A stretch of 59,217 nt of DNA from Phycisphaerae bacterium (GCA_025936175.1 JAICTV010000006.1:1-59217), one strand, 5' to 3'; positions 17,461 to 29,415 are shown, counted from the stretch's first letter. Program-made: numbers and translations. The notes: generated by a model from the sequence alone, not told the origin.

Positions 17461-18345
17461 ATGCCCGCACTGACGAAGAAATTCACGTTGACCGATCTGC
17501 GTGCGGCGCGCGCGAGCGGGATGAAGGTCCCGATGCTCACGTGCTACGACTTCACCTTCGCGCGGTTGATGCACCGGGTCGGCGTGCCGACGATCCTCGT
17601 CGGCGATTCCGCCGGCAATGTCGTGCTCGGGCACGAGAATACGTTGCCGGTGCCGTTGCACTTCATGATTCAACTGACGGCGGCGGTGCGGCGCGGGGCG
17701 CCGAACGCACTGCTCGTCGCGGACATGCCGTTCGGATCGTATCACGGGTCGGTCGGGCGCGCGGTGCGCAACGTCTTTCGCATGGTGCAACTTTCCGCTT
17801 GCGATTGCGTGAAAATGGAGGCGGCCCAGACGCAGCTTGCGGCGATCCGCGAGCTGTCCGATGCCGGCGTCGCGATCATGGCGCACCTGGGGCTGCGGCC
17901 GCAGGCGGTAGGTGTGCTCGGCGGCTACCGGGCGCAGGGACGCACCGCCGAGGAGGCGATGCGAATCATCGATCTGGCCGTCGCGATGCAGGAGGCCGGT
18001 GCGGCGTCGATCCTGCTGGAAGCGGTGCCGGCGGAAGTGTCGGCGGCCGTCGTCGAGGCGACGAGCGTGCCGGTGATCGGCTGCGGCGCGGGGCCGGCGT
18101 GTCACGGTCACGTGGTCGTCACACACGACATCCTCGGCCTGACCGAGCACCCGCCGAAGTTCGCCCCGCCGATGGGAGATGCGGCGACTCCGCTGACGGA
18201 CACGTTCGTCCGCTATATCGATCAGATCGGCTCCGGCGCATACCCCACGGCCGAGCACGGCTACGGGATGCCGACCTCCGAGAAAGTCAAGCTTGCCGAA
18301 ATCCTGCGCAAACATCCCTTGCCAGCACCCGCCGAGGCGAAGTAA
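17461..18345 (+). CDS. panB: 3-methyl-2-oxobutanoate hydroxymethyltransferase
   Basis: 294 residues. PanB transfers a hydroxymethyl group from 5,10-methylene-THF to 2-oxoisovalerate, the first committed step of pantothenate and CoA synthesis, in the cytoplasm. Matching blocks are MLTCYDFTFARLMHRVGVP, ILVGDSAGNVVLGHENTLP (Mg-binding Asp), LLVADMPFGSY, VKMEAA, MAHLGLRPQAVGVLGGYRAQ and GCGAGPACHGHVVVTHDILG. The last block has GCGAG where most family members have GIGAG. No panC or panD is adjacent. No Shine-Dalgarno; see the leaderless promoter. Confidence 0.95.
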   Translation: MPALTKKFTLTDLRAARASGMKVPMLTCYDFTFARLMHRVGVPTILVGDSAGNVVLGHENTLPVPLHFMIQLTAAVRRGAPNALLVADMPFGSYHGSVGRAVRNVFRMVQLSACDCVKMEAAQTQLAAIRELSDAGVAIMAHLGLRPQAVGVLGGYRAQGRTAEEAMRIIDLAVAMQEAGAASILLEAVPAEVSAAVVEATSVPVIGCGAGPACHGHVVVTHDILGLTEHPPKFAPPMGDAATPLTDTFVRYIDQIGSGAYPTAEHGYGMPTSEKVKLAEILRKHPLPAPAEAK

Positions 18346-18403
18346 GACGCCGCTTGGGAGCAACTTTTTCAGCATCGGTGCATGTCATTCATGTCGCCGC
18401 GAC

Positions 18404-18478
18404 TGCCATCCCGAGGCACCCCGGGGGATCCCGGTCGCAACCGGTGTCCGAGATTCCTCGGAGTCCCTCGGAATGACA
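18404..18478. repeat. Inverted repeat family 1, copy 3
   Basis: Diverged copy between panB and the HtrA gene: TGCCATCCCGAGGCACC on the left, GGAGTCCCTCGGAATGACA on the right, with internal GGGATCC/GATTCC parts. Confidence 0.8.
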
Positions 18479-18521
18479 AAGTGCGAGAGTTCCTACTGCT
18501 AATACAAACGGAGTAAACGCA

Positions 18522-20096
18522 ATGAATCGTTGGAAAAAGAGTGTAAGCGTCCTGGTGCTCGCCGGCGTCGGCGCGACCGGGTTCATGTTCGGCAACGGGC
18601 TGCTGCGCGACGCGCAGTTCGCGCAGGCCGAGGCCCAGGTGCAAACCTCGCGCGAGCAGCTTTCCAAGGCCGAGGATCTCTCGAGCGTCTTCCGCAACGT
18701 CGGCAAAGCCGTCGAGCCGTCGGTCGTGCAGATCGACGTCAAGAAGACCATCAAGCCGACCGGAATGCACGGCAACATCCCCGACGACATGCTCAAGCGA
18801 TTCTTTCCCGACCGCGACGGCGACGGCAAGCCCGATCTGCCGGAAGGTTTCGGCGACAACGGCGGCGACGACGAAATGCCGTTTGATCAGATCGGCACCG
18901 GCTCGGGCGTGATCATGGAAGTCAGCGGCTCGACCGGCTACATCCTCACCAACAACCACGTGGCCGGGAATGCCGATGAGATGACCGTCGAGCTGAACGA
19001 CGGCCGCACGCTCAAGAACGCCAAGCTCGTCGGCGCCGATCCCAAGAGCGACCTGGCGGTCGTGAAGATCGAAGCCGACCACCTCATCGCCGCCAAGTGG
19101 GGCGATTCTTCGTCACTGCAAAAAGGCGACTGGGTGATGGCCTTCGGCTCGCCGTTCGGCTACGTCGGCTCGATGACCCACGGCATCGTCAGCGCGCTCA
19201 ATCGCGACGTCGGCATCCTCCGCTCGTCGATGGGCTACGAGAACTTCATCCAGGTGGATGCGCCGATCAACCCGGGCAACTCGGGCGGCCCGCTCGTGGA
19301 CGTGCACGGCAACGTGATCGGCATCAATACCGCCATCGCGTCCCGCTCCGGCGGGTTTCAGGGGATCGGCTTTGCCATCCCTTCAAATCAGGCCAAGTTC
19401 GTCTACGACTCGCTCAAGGCGCACGGCAAAGTCACCCGCGGGTGGCTCGGCGTCGCCATCGCATCGGTCAACGATCCGCGCGTCACCAAGCTCGCCGAGA
19501 GTTTCGGTTACGACAAGGCCGACGGCGTCTTCGTCCAGCAGGTGATGGACGACACCCCCGCCACCGGCAAGCTGCAGGAAGGCGACGTCGTCACCGCGAT
19601 GAACGGCAAACCGGTCAAGGACGTCCACGAGCTACGGAACGCCATCGCGTCGGTCGCTCCCAACACCGAAGTGACGCTCACCGTCTTCCGCGATAAGAAG
19701 TCGCAGGACGTGAAGATCAAGGTCGGCGAGCAGCCGGAAGACATGAAGCTCGGCTCGCGCGGAACGAGCGGCCAGGGCGAAGACCAGGCCGCGCCGTCCA
19801 AGGGCACGCTGGGCCTGGCGCTGGGCGATTTGAGCGACGATCTCCGCAACCGCTACGGCATCGAGAGCAGCGTGAAGGGCGCGATCGTCCGCGAAGTCGA
19901 TCCCAAGGGCCCGGCCGCGCGCGAAGGCATCCGCCCCGGCGACGTCATCACCAAGGTCGGCAGCCAGAGCGTCAACAACGCCAAGGACGCGAAGGAGGCG
20001 ATCAAGGCCGGCGACATCACTAAGGGCATCCGGCTCTACGTGGTCGGACGCGATGCGTCGCGTTTCGTGTTCATCCAACAGGATGCGGCCAAGTGA
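18522..20096 (+). CDS. htrA: HtrA/Do-family periplasmic serine protease
   Basis: 524 residues with an N-terminal membrane or signal segment (residues 8-30). The trypsin-like domain (about 55-290) has the full triad: His146 in ILTNNHVAGN, Asp177 in PKSDLAVVKI, Ser254 in PGNSGGPLVD. Two PDZ domains follow (about 305-395, GWLGVAIASV..., and 425-520, GLALGDLSDDL...GIRPGDVITKVG). A charged Asp/Gly insert (about 95-120) interrupts the region before the active His. It degrades or refolds damaged envelope proteins; it fits the nearby hsp20-lon and M16 genes. A strong terminator follows. Confidence 0.97.
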   Translation: MNRWKKSVSVLVLAGVGATGFMFGNGLLRDAQFAQAEAQVQTSREQLSKAEDLSSVFRNVGKAVEPSVVQIDVKKTIKPTGMHGNIPDDMLKRFFPDRDGDGKPDLPEGFGDNGGDDEMPFDQIGTGSGVIMEVSGSTGYILTNNHVAGNADEMTVELNDGRTLKNAKLVGADPKSDLAVVKIEADHLIAAKWGDSSSLQKGDWVMAFGSPFGYVGSMTHGIVSALNRDVGILRSSMGYENFIQVDAPINPGNSGGPLVDVHGNVIGINTAIASRSGGFQGIGFAIPSNQAKFVYDSLKAHGKVTRGWLGVAIASVNDPRVTKLAESFGYDKADGVFVQQVMDDTPATGKLQEGDVVTAMNGKPVKDVHELRNAIASVAPNTEVTLTVFRDKKSQDVKIKVGEQPEDMKLGSRGTSGQGEDQAAPSKGTLGLALGDLSDDLRNRYGIESSVKGAIVREVDPKGPAAREGIRPGDVITKVGSQSVNNAKDAKEAIKAGDITKGIRLYVVGRDASRFVFIQQDAAK

Positions 20097-20143
20097 TGTG
20101 AGTTACCGCTCGCGAGGATTCTTTCGAGTGTGTGAGAAGAGCA

Positions 20144-20187
20144 CGCGGGGCAGGCGATCGAAAGATTGCCTGCCCCGCGGTGTTTTT
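20144..20187 (+). terminator. Intrinsic terminator of the htrA gene
   Basis: Perfect 12-bp stem CGCGGGGCAGGC (20144-20155) with GCCTGCCCCGCG (20168-20179), then GTG and five T. Confidence 0.9.
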
Positions 20188-20216
20188 CCCGAGAACGCTA
20201 GCGGTTTTGGAAACGA

Positions 20217-20302
20217 TGTCATCCCGCGGCACTCCGAGGGATCTCGGAGTAGGAAGATTGTTCGACTCCTAGATCCCTCGCGGAGTACCGCTCGGGATGA
20301 CA
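20217..20302. repeat. Inverted repeat family 1, copy 4
   Basis: Arms TGTCATCCCGCGGCACTCCG and CGGAGTACCGCTCGGGATGA with inner AGGGATCTCGGA/TAGATCCCTCG parts. It sits between the htrA terminator and the convergent lipoprotein gene. Confidence 0.9.
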
Positions 20303-20321
20303 TGTGGCGCAGCGGGCGCGG

Positions 20322-22124
20322 TTATGGAGCGGGCGTCGTTGCTGCAGCCGGTGCCGCGGGAGCGGCGGGCGATGCGCCTTCGGTCGCGGGCGCAGCCCCC
20401 GGAGCGGCAGGAGCAGCCGCGGGAGCCGCTGCCGGTGCAGCGGCGGGCGTCCCTGCCGGGGCGGCCGCCGGGGCGGCGGGCGCGGTCGCGGACGGGGCCG
20501 TGGTCGCGCCGGCGGTGATCGTCACCAGTTCGGCGGGCAGCGCGTTGAGCGCGCCTTTGCTGTCCTGCAGCACCAGATCGCGCTGATCCTTCGCCTGCTT
20601 GAGGAAGTCGTCGCCCGCTTTGGCATTGCCCGTCGCGCGGGCGAGGAGGGATTTGCCGTAGAGCGAATAGATCTGCCCGGCCTTGCCGGCGTTCTTGACC
20701 GCGTCGCTCACGCCGCCGCCTTCGGCGACCGTTTGATACAGCTCTTTGGCCGCGTCGAAGTTTTCATTCGACTGCTTCGCGGCGGCGTTGAGGTCATCGG
20801 CGAGCTTCGCATCGTCTAGTTCCTTCGGCAATGACAGTCCGGCGGCTTTGAGCGCGGGGGCAAGCTGCGCGACGACCTGCTTCCGCTCGCCGAGCGTCGC
20901 CGCACGCGAAGCCTGCAGCTCCGCCAGCGCCAGCGTCGCGTCCGCCTGCGACAGCTTGAATCCGTTGGGGTTGTACGCGCTCTTCAGTATGTCCATCGCG
21001 TGCTTCATCTCGTTGTCGCTCGGCAGGTTCGCCGACGACGTGCTCAAAGAGCTGCCGAGATTGCTCGCCGCCGATGCGGCCTCTTCGAAGTGCTTGACGG
21101 CATCGTTGAGCGCCTGCTCGGCGTCGTCGTACGCCTTCTTCGTCTCATCCGACTGCTTGGCGTATTGCTGCGCCTTGGCGGCGATCGAGGCGTTCTTGTT
21201 CGATGCGTTGCCCCCGCCGTTGAGGATCTGCGCGGCGAGCTGCTGTTGCGTCAGCGCCTGCTTCGAGACGCCCTGCCAGCCCTGATTGATCTGATCGGCG
21301 AGCTTCTTGAACTGCTCGATGGCGGCGGCGAGCGCCTCCTGCCGCGCCTGAGCGACGGCATGATCCTGCTGAAGGCGGGCGAGGTTCGACTGCTCGACCT
21401 CGATCTGGTTCTGAACATCGGCGGCCTGCTTGCGAATCCCCGACGCCTGTTTGAACGTCTGGAGGCCGGCGGCGCCGCCCTGCTGTTCGGACTGCCGCGC
21501 GAGCTGCTCCGCCTGCTGCGCGAACTGCTGTTGCTGCTGCTGGAGCTGCTGGATCTTCTGTTGCTGTTGATTGATCTGATCGGCGAGCTGCTGCGCCGCC
21601 TGCTGAGCGGCGGCGAGTGTGGGGATCGCGGACGGCCCCTCACCGATCCAGTTGGGCGCGTTCCCGCCCTGCGCCGCCTGCACCATCGTCTGTGACGCGG
21701 CGAGCGCTTCCTTCGGCTCGAAGTTTTTGTAAGCGGCGGCGAGGTTGTTGCTGGTCTGGACCTGGCGGCCGAGCTGCTCGATCTCCCAGAGCAGGCGGGC
21801 GATCTCGCGGTTGCCCTGGTTGATTCCGTTGGTGGGATCGCTGATCCGCGCGCGGGCGGCTTCGAGCTCCGCATGCGCCAGGACGGCCTTGGCGTGCGCC
21901 TTGGTGGCCGGCCCGGCGTCGCCGATCTCACCGGCGGCTTTGCTCAGCAGGCTCTTGGCCTCTTCGATGCCCTCAGGTCCCTTGAGCCGGGCGACGCGCG
22001 CGTCATCGACCGCCTTCTGCACCGTCTTGTCGGCCTTGCGCGCGTCGTCACATCCGACGATCGTGACGGCGCCACAGGCGAGGGCGATCACGACCTTGGC
22101 CAAACGAGCGGAACGATCAGGCAT
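20322..22124 (-). CDS. Gln/Ala-rich coiled-coil lipoprotein, function unknown
   Basis: 600 residues from ATG 22124, which has GGAGAG upstream; the longer frame to 22211 adds a non-signal-like leader. A lipoprotein signal ends in VTIVGC (Cys about residue 25). The mature protein is almost all helical with heptad-like Gln runs (about residues 180-300) and repeated Ala/Asp/Lys segments, and ends in a low-complexity Ala-Pro tail of about 60 residues. No domain is recognised. Probably an envelope-anchored structural or spanning protein. Alone between htrA (convergent) and hsp20 (divergent). Confidence 0.8.
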   Translation of the reverse strand: MPDRSARLAKVVIALACGAVTIVGCDDARKADKTVQKAVDDARVARLKGPEGIEEAKSLLSKAAGEIGDAGPATKAHAKAVLAHAELEAARARISDPTNGINQGNREIARLLWEIEQLGRQVQTSNNLAAAYKNFEPKEALAASQTMVQAAQGGNAPNWIGEGPSAIPTLAAAQQAAQQLADQINQQQQKIQQLQQQQQQFAQQAEQLARQSEQQGGAAGLQTFKQASGIRKQAADVQNQIEVEQSNLARLQQDHAVAQARQEALAAAIEQFKKLADQINQGWQGVSKQALTQQQLAAQILNGGGNASNKNASIAAKAQQYAKQSDETKKAYDDAEQALNDAVKHFEEAASAASNLGSSLSTSSANLPSDNEMKHAMDILKSAYNPNGFKLSQADATLALAELQASRAATLGERKQVVAQLAPALKAAGLSLPKELDDAKLADDLNAAAKQSNENFDAAKELYQTVAEGGGVSDAVKNAGKAGQIYSLYGKSLLARATGNAKAGDDFLKQAKDQRDLVLQDSKGALNALPAELVTITAGATTAPSATAPAAPAAAPAGTPAAAPAAAPAAAPAAPGAAPATEGASPAAPAAPAAATTPAP

Positions 22125-22370
22125 GGAGGGCTCTCCGCGGGTAAGCAAAACTCGTGGGTGCTGACTCAGCGTTGTGACGGGCAATTGTCCAAATGCGATA
22201 AACCAAGTCAATTCTGGAGCGAGTTTTAGACGTCGAAAGAACCGGCGCTTGCGCGTCCGGCTAAGATTGAAAAGGCACCTGTTCGCGGCGCAGTTCGACT
22301 CGTATGATGATCCGGCGCGTCACGCAAGATTGTGCGACAAACCCAGGCATATTCGCGCGGAGACTATTCC

Positions 22371-22808
22371 ATGCCCATGCTCGCCTCTGCACCCCCCGCC
22401 GCCGCCGGACCTTTCGGGAACATCAACCCGCAGGTCCAGAAGATGATGGATCAGCTCACCAAGGGGTACTACAACTTCCTGCCCAGCGAAGTCTTCACCC
22501 CCAACGTCAACCTGTACGAGACCGAGAACGACTACCAGGTCTGCGTGGACCTGTCCGGCGTGGACAAGGAAAAGATCGACATCGTGGTGGTTGATCAGCG
22601 ATTGCAGATCCGCGGCAACCGCGCGGTGCCCCCGTGTCCGTCGCCGCCGTGTCAGGATTCTGATTCCAAACACATGCGGGTACACCTGATGGAGATCGAT
22701 CACGGCGCATTCGCCCGCGAGGTCGAGCTGCCGGAGGACGTCCTCAAGGACAGGATTTCCGCCAAGTACGTGGACGGGTTCCTCTGGATCGAATTACCAA
22801 AAAGATGA
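22371..22808 (+). CDS. Small heat-shock protein (Hsp20/alpha-crystallin family)
   Basis: 145 residues from ATG 22371, with GGAGA eight bases upstream. The alpha-crystallin domain runs from PNVNLYETENDYQVCVDLSG to VDGFLWIELPKR, with LPEDVLKDRISAKYVDG matching the terminal beta-strand block. An insert with Cys-Pro pairs (PPCPSPPC) interrupts the middle of the domain. The usual C-terminal IxI extension is missing. A holdase chaperone for unfolded cytoplasmic proteins, probably co-expressed with lon 88 bp downstream. No CIRCE element seen. Confidence 0.9.
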   Translation: MPMLASAPPAAAGPFGNINPQVQKMMDQLTKGYYNFLPSEVFTPNVNLYETENDYQVCVDLSGVDKEKIDIVVVDQRLQIRGNRAVPPCPSPPCQDSDSKHMRVHLMEIDHGAFAREVELPEDVLKDRISAKYVDGFLWIELPKR

Positions 22809-22860
22809 CGTTGGATGTGAGTGGTTCGTTGTTAGTTGTGACGGCCACGCGTCGCGATGA

Positions 22861-22895
22861 CTGACAACTGACAACTAACGACTAACAACTGACAC
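22861..22895 (+). repeat. Five tandem heptamers in front of lon
   Basis: Five units of CTGACAA (variants CTAACGA, CTAACAA, CTGACAC) end one base before the lon ATG. A partly complementary stretch, GTTCGTTGTTAGTTGTGAC, lies at about 22823-22841, so the leader can fold back. It replaces any Shine-Dalgarno sequence. Confidence 0.85.
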
Positions 22896-22896
22896 C

Positions 22897-25394
<2,498 letters not shown>

Positions 25395-25398
<4 letters not shown>

Positions 25399-26867
25399 CG
25401 CGCCGGCACGCTCAGTCGCATCGGTTCGACATCATCCACGTCGCGCTTCGCCAGGTCCGGCAATTCGCCCGCCGGGCGCGGCGACGTCTTCGGATCGAAG
25501 AAGGCGTGCAGGAGGCTGTAATAGTAGCTGCTAGACAGCGCCGGGAAACCGCCGTGGCCGCCCTCGCGGAGGAGGATCACGCCACAATTCGGATTCGTGA
25601 CATGCCCGAAGACGTCGGCGACGGCTTGCGCGGAGCCGGTGATCGGATCGTCCGCCGCCTGGAGGACCAGCACCGGCACGCGGGCCGACTCCATGCGATG
25701 CGCGCCTGACCCGTGCGCGCAGAAGTCGATGAACGAGAGGTTGTCGTCCATCAGCGACCAGTAGTTCTTGTACTGCTTGGCCCAGCGCGAGCGGCGGAGT
25801 TCTTCCTCCATCAAGTCCCACATGCTGCGGCTGGGCTTTGCGCCGAACTGCCGCAGGCGCGCTTCGACCTTGTCCTGGAAGATCGCGCGCACGGGTGAAT
25901 CGAGCACGGTATGCGGCATGCTCAGGCTGTCCGCGTACTCGACCATGTTGAGCACCGGCGAGATCACGAAGATCCCGCCGTCGAACGCGGCCCTGGCCGC
26001 CGGACGATGCAGCGCGACGGTGATCGGCGACGGCAACGAGCCGCTCGCGACAGTGCTCGAATCGGGCAGGCTGGCGTCGCCGTCCAGCCACGCGGTCATC
26101 AGCGCCTGGTGCGCGCCCATCGAGAATCCGACGAGTCCGACGCGGGCGGCCTGAAGCTTTCTCCGCAGGTAGCGTGAGACGGCAAGCAGGTCGCGCGGCT
26201 CATCGAGGCCGAACGTGATCGGATACTCCGGGTGCAGCCGCCCCGTCTCGCCGTGCCCGCGCATATCCACCGTCACCACGTGATGCCCGAACGCGCGGAG
26301 CGCCTCGCAGAGGTTGTACTGCCGGTAGCCGGCGGACTGACCGAAGAGGCCGTGCGCGACGACAACGTAGCTGCCTTCAATTTCTCGTCCCGTCGGGGGC
26401 GCGATCCGCGCGCTCAGCGGCAGACCGTCCTCCATCACGATCTCGACCGGCTCATAGCCCGGCCACTTCGTGTCGTTGAAAGTGTTCGCCGACGGAACAA
26501 CTGCCGCGCTGCGATTGATCCCCTGGAAGTTCGCCGCGACCGAATCAAGGGTCTGGCGGATGATGCCGAAGTGCGCGTAGACGTCCGCATCGCGCAGATC
26601 GTCGGTGAGCAGCGCGCCGCGCACGGTCATCGGCAGCAGCGGGCGCAGCTCTTCGTGCACCTTCGCCGCCCACGCGCGCGTCGAGAGCGTCACCCCGTGC
26701 TCTTTCACTTCCTGCGGGGCGATGTGACGAAGGTCGCGCTCGCGCATCGGGAAGGAGCGCTCGGACAGACAACCGGTCGTAAGCAGCAGCGCGACGGAGA
26801 GGAGAACGCTTCCGGCGGCGCGACGTCGGGAAGCCGTGTTGGGCGGGCGTGCAGGAAAACAACTCAA
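25395..26867 (-). CDS. Alpha/beta-hydrolase lipoprotein
   Basis: About 490 residues from TTG 26867 (GGGG eight bases upstream); the frame stays open to 26987, so the start is uncertain. SVLLSVALLLTTGC is a lipoprotein signal with lipobox TTGC. The catalytic part has VVVAHGLFG (oxyanion), VDMRGHGETG, nucleophile Ser in VGFSMGAHQA, Asp in LVLQAADDPITG and His in LREGGHGGFPAL, resembling the YheT/ABHD group of esterases. An N-terminal stretch of about 110 residues before the fold has no recognised domain. It probably cleaves an ester at the envelope; substrate unknown. Confidence 0.85.
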
Positions 26868-27041
26868 AACATCAACCCCGTCGGCATGGGATACTAACCG
26901 ATTATGCCCCGGCTTTTCCCGCGCGCCGCCGTCGGCGCGATATTCTGCTCCCCCCCATGAATCGTTCTTCCTGCCGTCCACGCACATCGTACGGCCGGTG
27001 AGGGACGTAAGGCCCGTGCGGGCGGAAGATTATCGGCCGAT

Positions 27042-28415
27042 TTATCCGGCGAAGGGCGTCTTTTTGAACTGTACGCGTTGTTGGGTCGGCTGCACGGTGC
27101 GCGGCGGAGGCGTCGGCGCAGGGGCGGGCATGTTGACGTACGCGGGCGGGTCCCAGCCTTGCAGCTTCATCGAAGCGGCGCGTTCGTAGAGCTGAAGCAT
27201 GCGCGGCAGGACGGCGTCTAGGCTGTATTTCTCGACGATCATCTTCTCAGCGGCGCGACCCAGCGGACGGTGCCCGTTCGGATCCCGCAGCGCCTCGACT
27301 GCCTTCGCGGCCAAAGCGTCGGCGTCGAAGAAATCGGCCAATAGTCCGTTCTCGCCGTCGCCGATCATTTCCTTCACCGGCGCGGTCGCCGAGCCGAGCA
27401 CGACCGCGCCGCAGCTCAGCGCATCCATCATGCTCCAGCTCAAGACGAAAGGCACCGTCAGATAGATATGCAGGTCCGTCGTCGCCAGCAGTTTTCCCAG
27501 CTCCGCCGGATGCACGCGGCCGAGGAAGCGGAATTTCGACAGGTCGTACTGCTCGCGCGCCAGCGCCCAATCCTTGAAGGTCTTGTACGGCGCGACGAAC
27601 TCCTCGTCTCCGCCGTACGCGATTTTGTCGGTGCCCACGACGAGAAAGATCACGTTCGGGTATTGCTCGTAAATGCGCTTGGCGGTCTTCATAAAAATGT
27701 CGAAGCCGCGCATCGACTCAAAGCCGCGGCTGATGTAGGTGACGATCCGCGTGTCCGCCGGGATGATCACGCCCAGGATGGTGCGATCGCTCCGCTGCCC
27801 GACCGGCGGGCGGAGCGTCTCGTCGTAGCCGTGGTAAATCTGCCGATCGACGCCGTCGAAGATGACGTCGAGCTTCGAGCGAAGCTGCTCGGGGAAACGC
27901 GAGCGCTGAAACTCCGTCGGCGTGTAGGCGGCCTGGCAGTTTTCCAGGTCCAGAAGAATCATCGCGTTACGGCATCGTGATCTCAGGTACTTCAGCTCGG
28001 AGGTCGGCCAGCCCAGGTCCTTGCGGAAATCCATGTCGCTGTCGGGATCGTGCGGAAGATAGTAGTACTCGAAGAAGTTGATGATCGGCGTAGTCGGGTA
28101 AAGCTCGCGGAGGAAGAGCGTCGAGCCGAAGCCGCTGTGGCCAACGATCAGGTCCGGCTTCACCTGGGGGTGCGCCTTCATCGCGCGATACACGCCGTCG
28201 CAGTGCCAGACGGTGTTTTCGAACGTGCGCGAGCAGAAATGATTCTGCTTGGTGGCCCCGCCAGCCAGTTTGTACTCGATCTTATTGATCCCCCCGACCA
28301 CGCCGCTTGGCGTCTGGCTCACGAACGAGCATTTCCAGCCGATTTTATCGACCAGGTGATGCGCGATGTGTCCGAACTGGGCGGGGAAGTTCTGATGGAC
28401 GTACAGGACGTGCAT
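27042..28415 (-). CDS. Glycosyltransferase, group 1 (GT-B fold)
   Basis: 457 residues. The N-terminal half starts MHVLYVHQNFPAQFGHIAHHL and has KPDLIVGHSGFGSTLFLREL; the C-terminal half has the GT4 elements ISRGFESMRGFDIFMKTAKR, IFLVVGTDKIAYGG, FLGRVHPAELGKLLATTDLHIYL, then SWSMMDALSCGAVVLGSATAPVKEMIGDGENGLL with the Glu of the nucleotide-sugar motif. It transfers a sugar to a surface glycan or lipid. The last about 30 residues are Pro-rich with no domain. Not in an evident polysaccharide cluster; divergent from a HTH-receiver regulator. Confidence 0.93.
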   Translation of the reverse strand: MHVLYVHQNFPAQFGHIAHHLVDKIGWKCSFVSQTPSGVVGGINKIEYKLAGGATKQNHFCSRTFENTVWHCDGVYRAMKAHPQVKPDLIVGHSGFGSTLFLRELYPTTPIINFFEYYYLPHDPDSDMDFRKDLGWPTSELKYLRSRCRNAMILLDLENCQAAYTPTEFQRSRFPEQLRSKLDVIFDGVDRQIYHGYDETLRPPVGQRSDRTILGVIIPADTRIVTYISRGFESMRGFDIFMKTAKRIYEQYPNVIFLVVGTDKIAYGGDEEFVAPYKTFKDWALAREQYDLSKFRFLGRVHPAELGKLLATTDLHIYLTVPFVLSWSMMDALSCGAVVLGSATAPVKEMIGDGENGLLADFFDADALAAKAVEALRDPNGHRPLGRAAEKMIVEKYSLDAVLPRMLQLYERAASMKLQGWDPPAYVNMPAPAPTPPPRTVQPTQQRVQFKKTPFAG

Positions 28416-28725
28416 ATTTCAAGGGTTTTCGACTGTCGCCGCGCGCTTGTCAATTCGGGACCGGCGGTCACGTCCGATTCGCAACGTCCCATAGAACTCG
28501 CCGGGGCAGAACAGAAAACTGCGGCCGCAGAATCCGCGCGGCCTCGCCTCAAGTCGTCGTCCCCAGAGTCGATATAGAGAGTGTTACCGTCACACGGCGA
28601 AGCGCCTGCACGATGTGCATGGAGGGCACGGTGAGCACGCGACGCACGGACGGCAACAAAGGCCGCGAGATGAATCTGCGGCACTCGGAGAGAGAAGAAG
28701 CATCGCTGCTATGGGAGAAAATGCC
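28416..28725. other. 310-bp divergent control region
   Basis: Lies between the glycosyltransferase and the HTH-receiver gene. A possible -10 TATAGA (28573-28578) serves the rightward gene without a clear -35. GGGAG (28713-28717) is the ribosome site of the regulator. No gene, tRNA or repeat recognised. Confidence 0.5.
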
Positions 28726-29313
28726 ATGAGTTCGACCACGAAAGTCAAAGACGTCCTGACGACCGGCGAGGTCGCCAAGATCTGCAGCGTCGCCCCCCGA
28801 ACCGTCAGCAAGTGGTTCGACTCCGGCGCGCTCCACGGGTACCGCATCCCGGGCTCGAAAGACCGGCGGATCCCGCTCAATCAGCTCATCCGCTTTATGA
28901 AGCAGCACGGCATGCCGCTCAACGGGCTGATGACCGGCGCCACGCGCGTCCTCATCGTCGACGACGAGCAGGACGTCGTGGAAGTGCTCGAGAAGATCCT
29001 CGAGGACGAAGCGAAGTATGAAGTGGAAGTCTGCAAAGGCGGCTTCGAGGCCGGCGTGAGCGCGGAGAAGTTCCGCCCGCACGTCATCCTGCTCGACATG
29101 CACCTGCAGACGATCGACGCGCGTGAGGTCTGCAAGCAGGTCAAGAATTCCGCCGACCTGCAGCTCACCAAGGTCATCGCCCTCAGCGAGAAGCTGACCG
29201 ATGACGACGCCAAGCAGCTTCAGTCCAGCGGCTTTGACGGATTCCTCCGCAAGCCGTTCCACGTGAAGCAGGTCATCGAATCGATCGAAGACGCGATGGC
29301 GGTTGTGTACTAA
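28726..29313 (+). CDS. Excisionase-type HTH fused to a receiver domain
   Basis: 195 residues from ATG 28726 (GGGAG eight bases upstream). Residues 10-60 are a MerR/excisionase-like winged helix (LTTGEVAKICSVAPRTVSKWFDSGALHGYRIPG, DRRIP). Residues about 70-190 are a complete receiver (VLIVDDEQDV, phospho-Asp in VILLDMHLQ, Ser in VIALSEK, Lys in LRKPFHVKQ). The order, DNA-binding first and receiver second, is opposite to most response regulators. It presumably switches DNA binding by phosphorylation; no kinase is next to it. A strong terminator follows. Confidence 0.93.
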   Translation: MSSTTKVKDVLTTGEVAKICSVAPRTVSKWFDSGALHGYRIPGSKDRRIPLNQLIRFMKQHGMPLNGLMTGATRVLIVDDEQDVVEVLEKILEDEAKYEVEVCKGGFEAGVSAEKFRPHVILLDMHLQTIDAREVCKQVKNSADLQLTKVIALSEKLTDDDAKQLQSSGFDGFLRKPFHVKQVIESIEDAMAVVY

Positions 29314-29340
29314 GGCCGGCGTCAGTCAGTGACGAAAACG

Positions 29341-29381
29341 AAGACGACCGCGAGAGCTGATCTCGCGGTCGTCTTATTTTC
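29341..29381. terminator. Terminator after the HTH-receiver gene
   Basis: Perfect 15-bp stem (29341-29355 with 29361-29375, AAGACGACCGCGAGA) and 5-nt loop, followed by ATTTTCG; on the other strand TTCGTTTTCGTC follows, so it may work for both converging genes. Confidence 0.9.
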
Positions 29382-29415
29382 GCTTAGCGGTCAGGCCGCA
29401 CGCCCCACCCGCCTG

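Noticed and set aside
22125-22370. CIRCE or other heat-shock operator before hsp20
   Set aside because: No TTAGCACTC inverted repeat or similar element is present.
22861-22895. Short CRISPR-like array
   Set aside because: Units are contiguous 7-mers without spacers.
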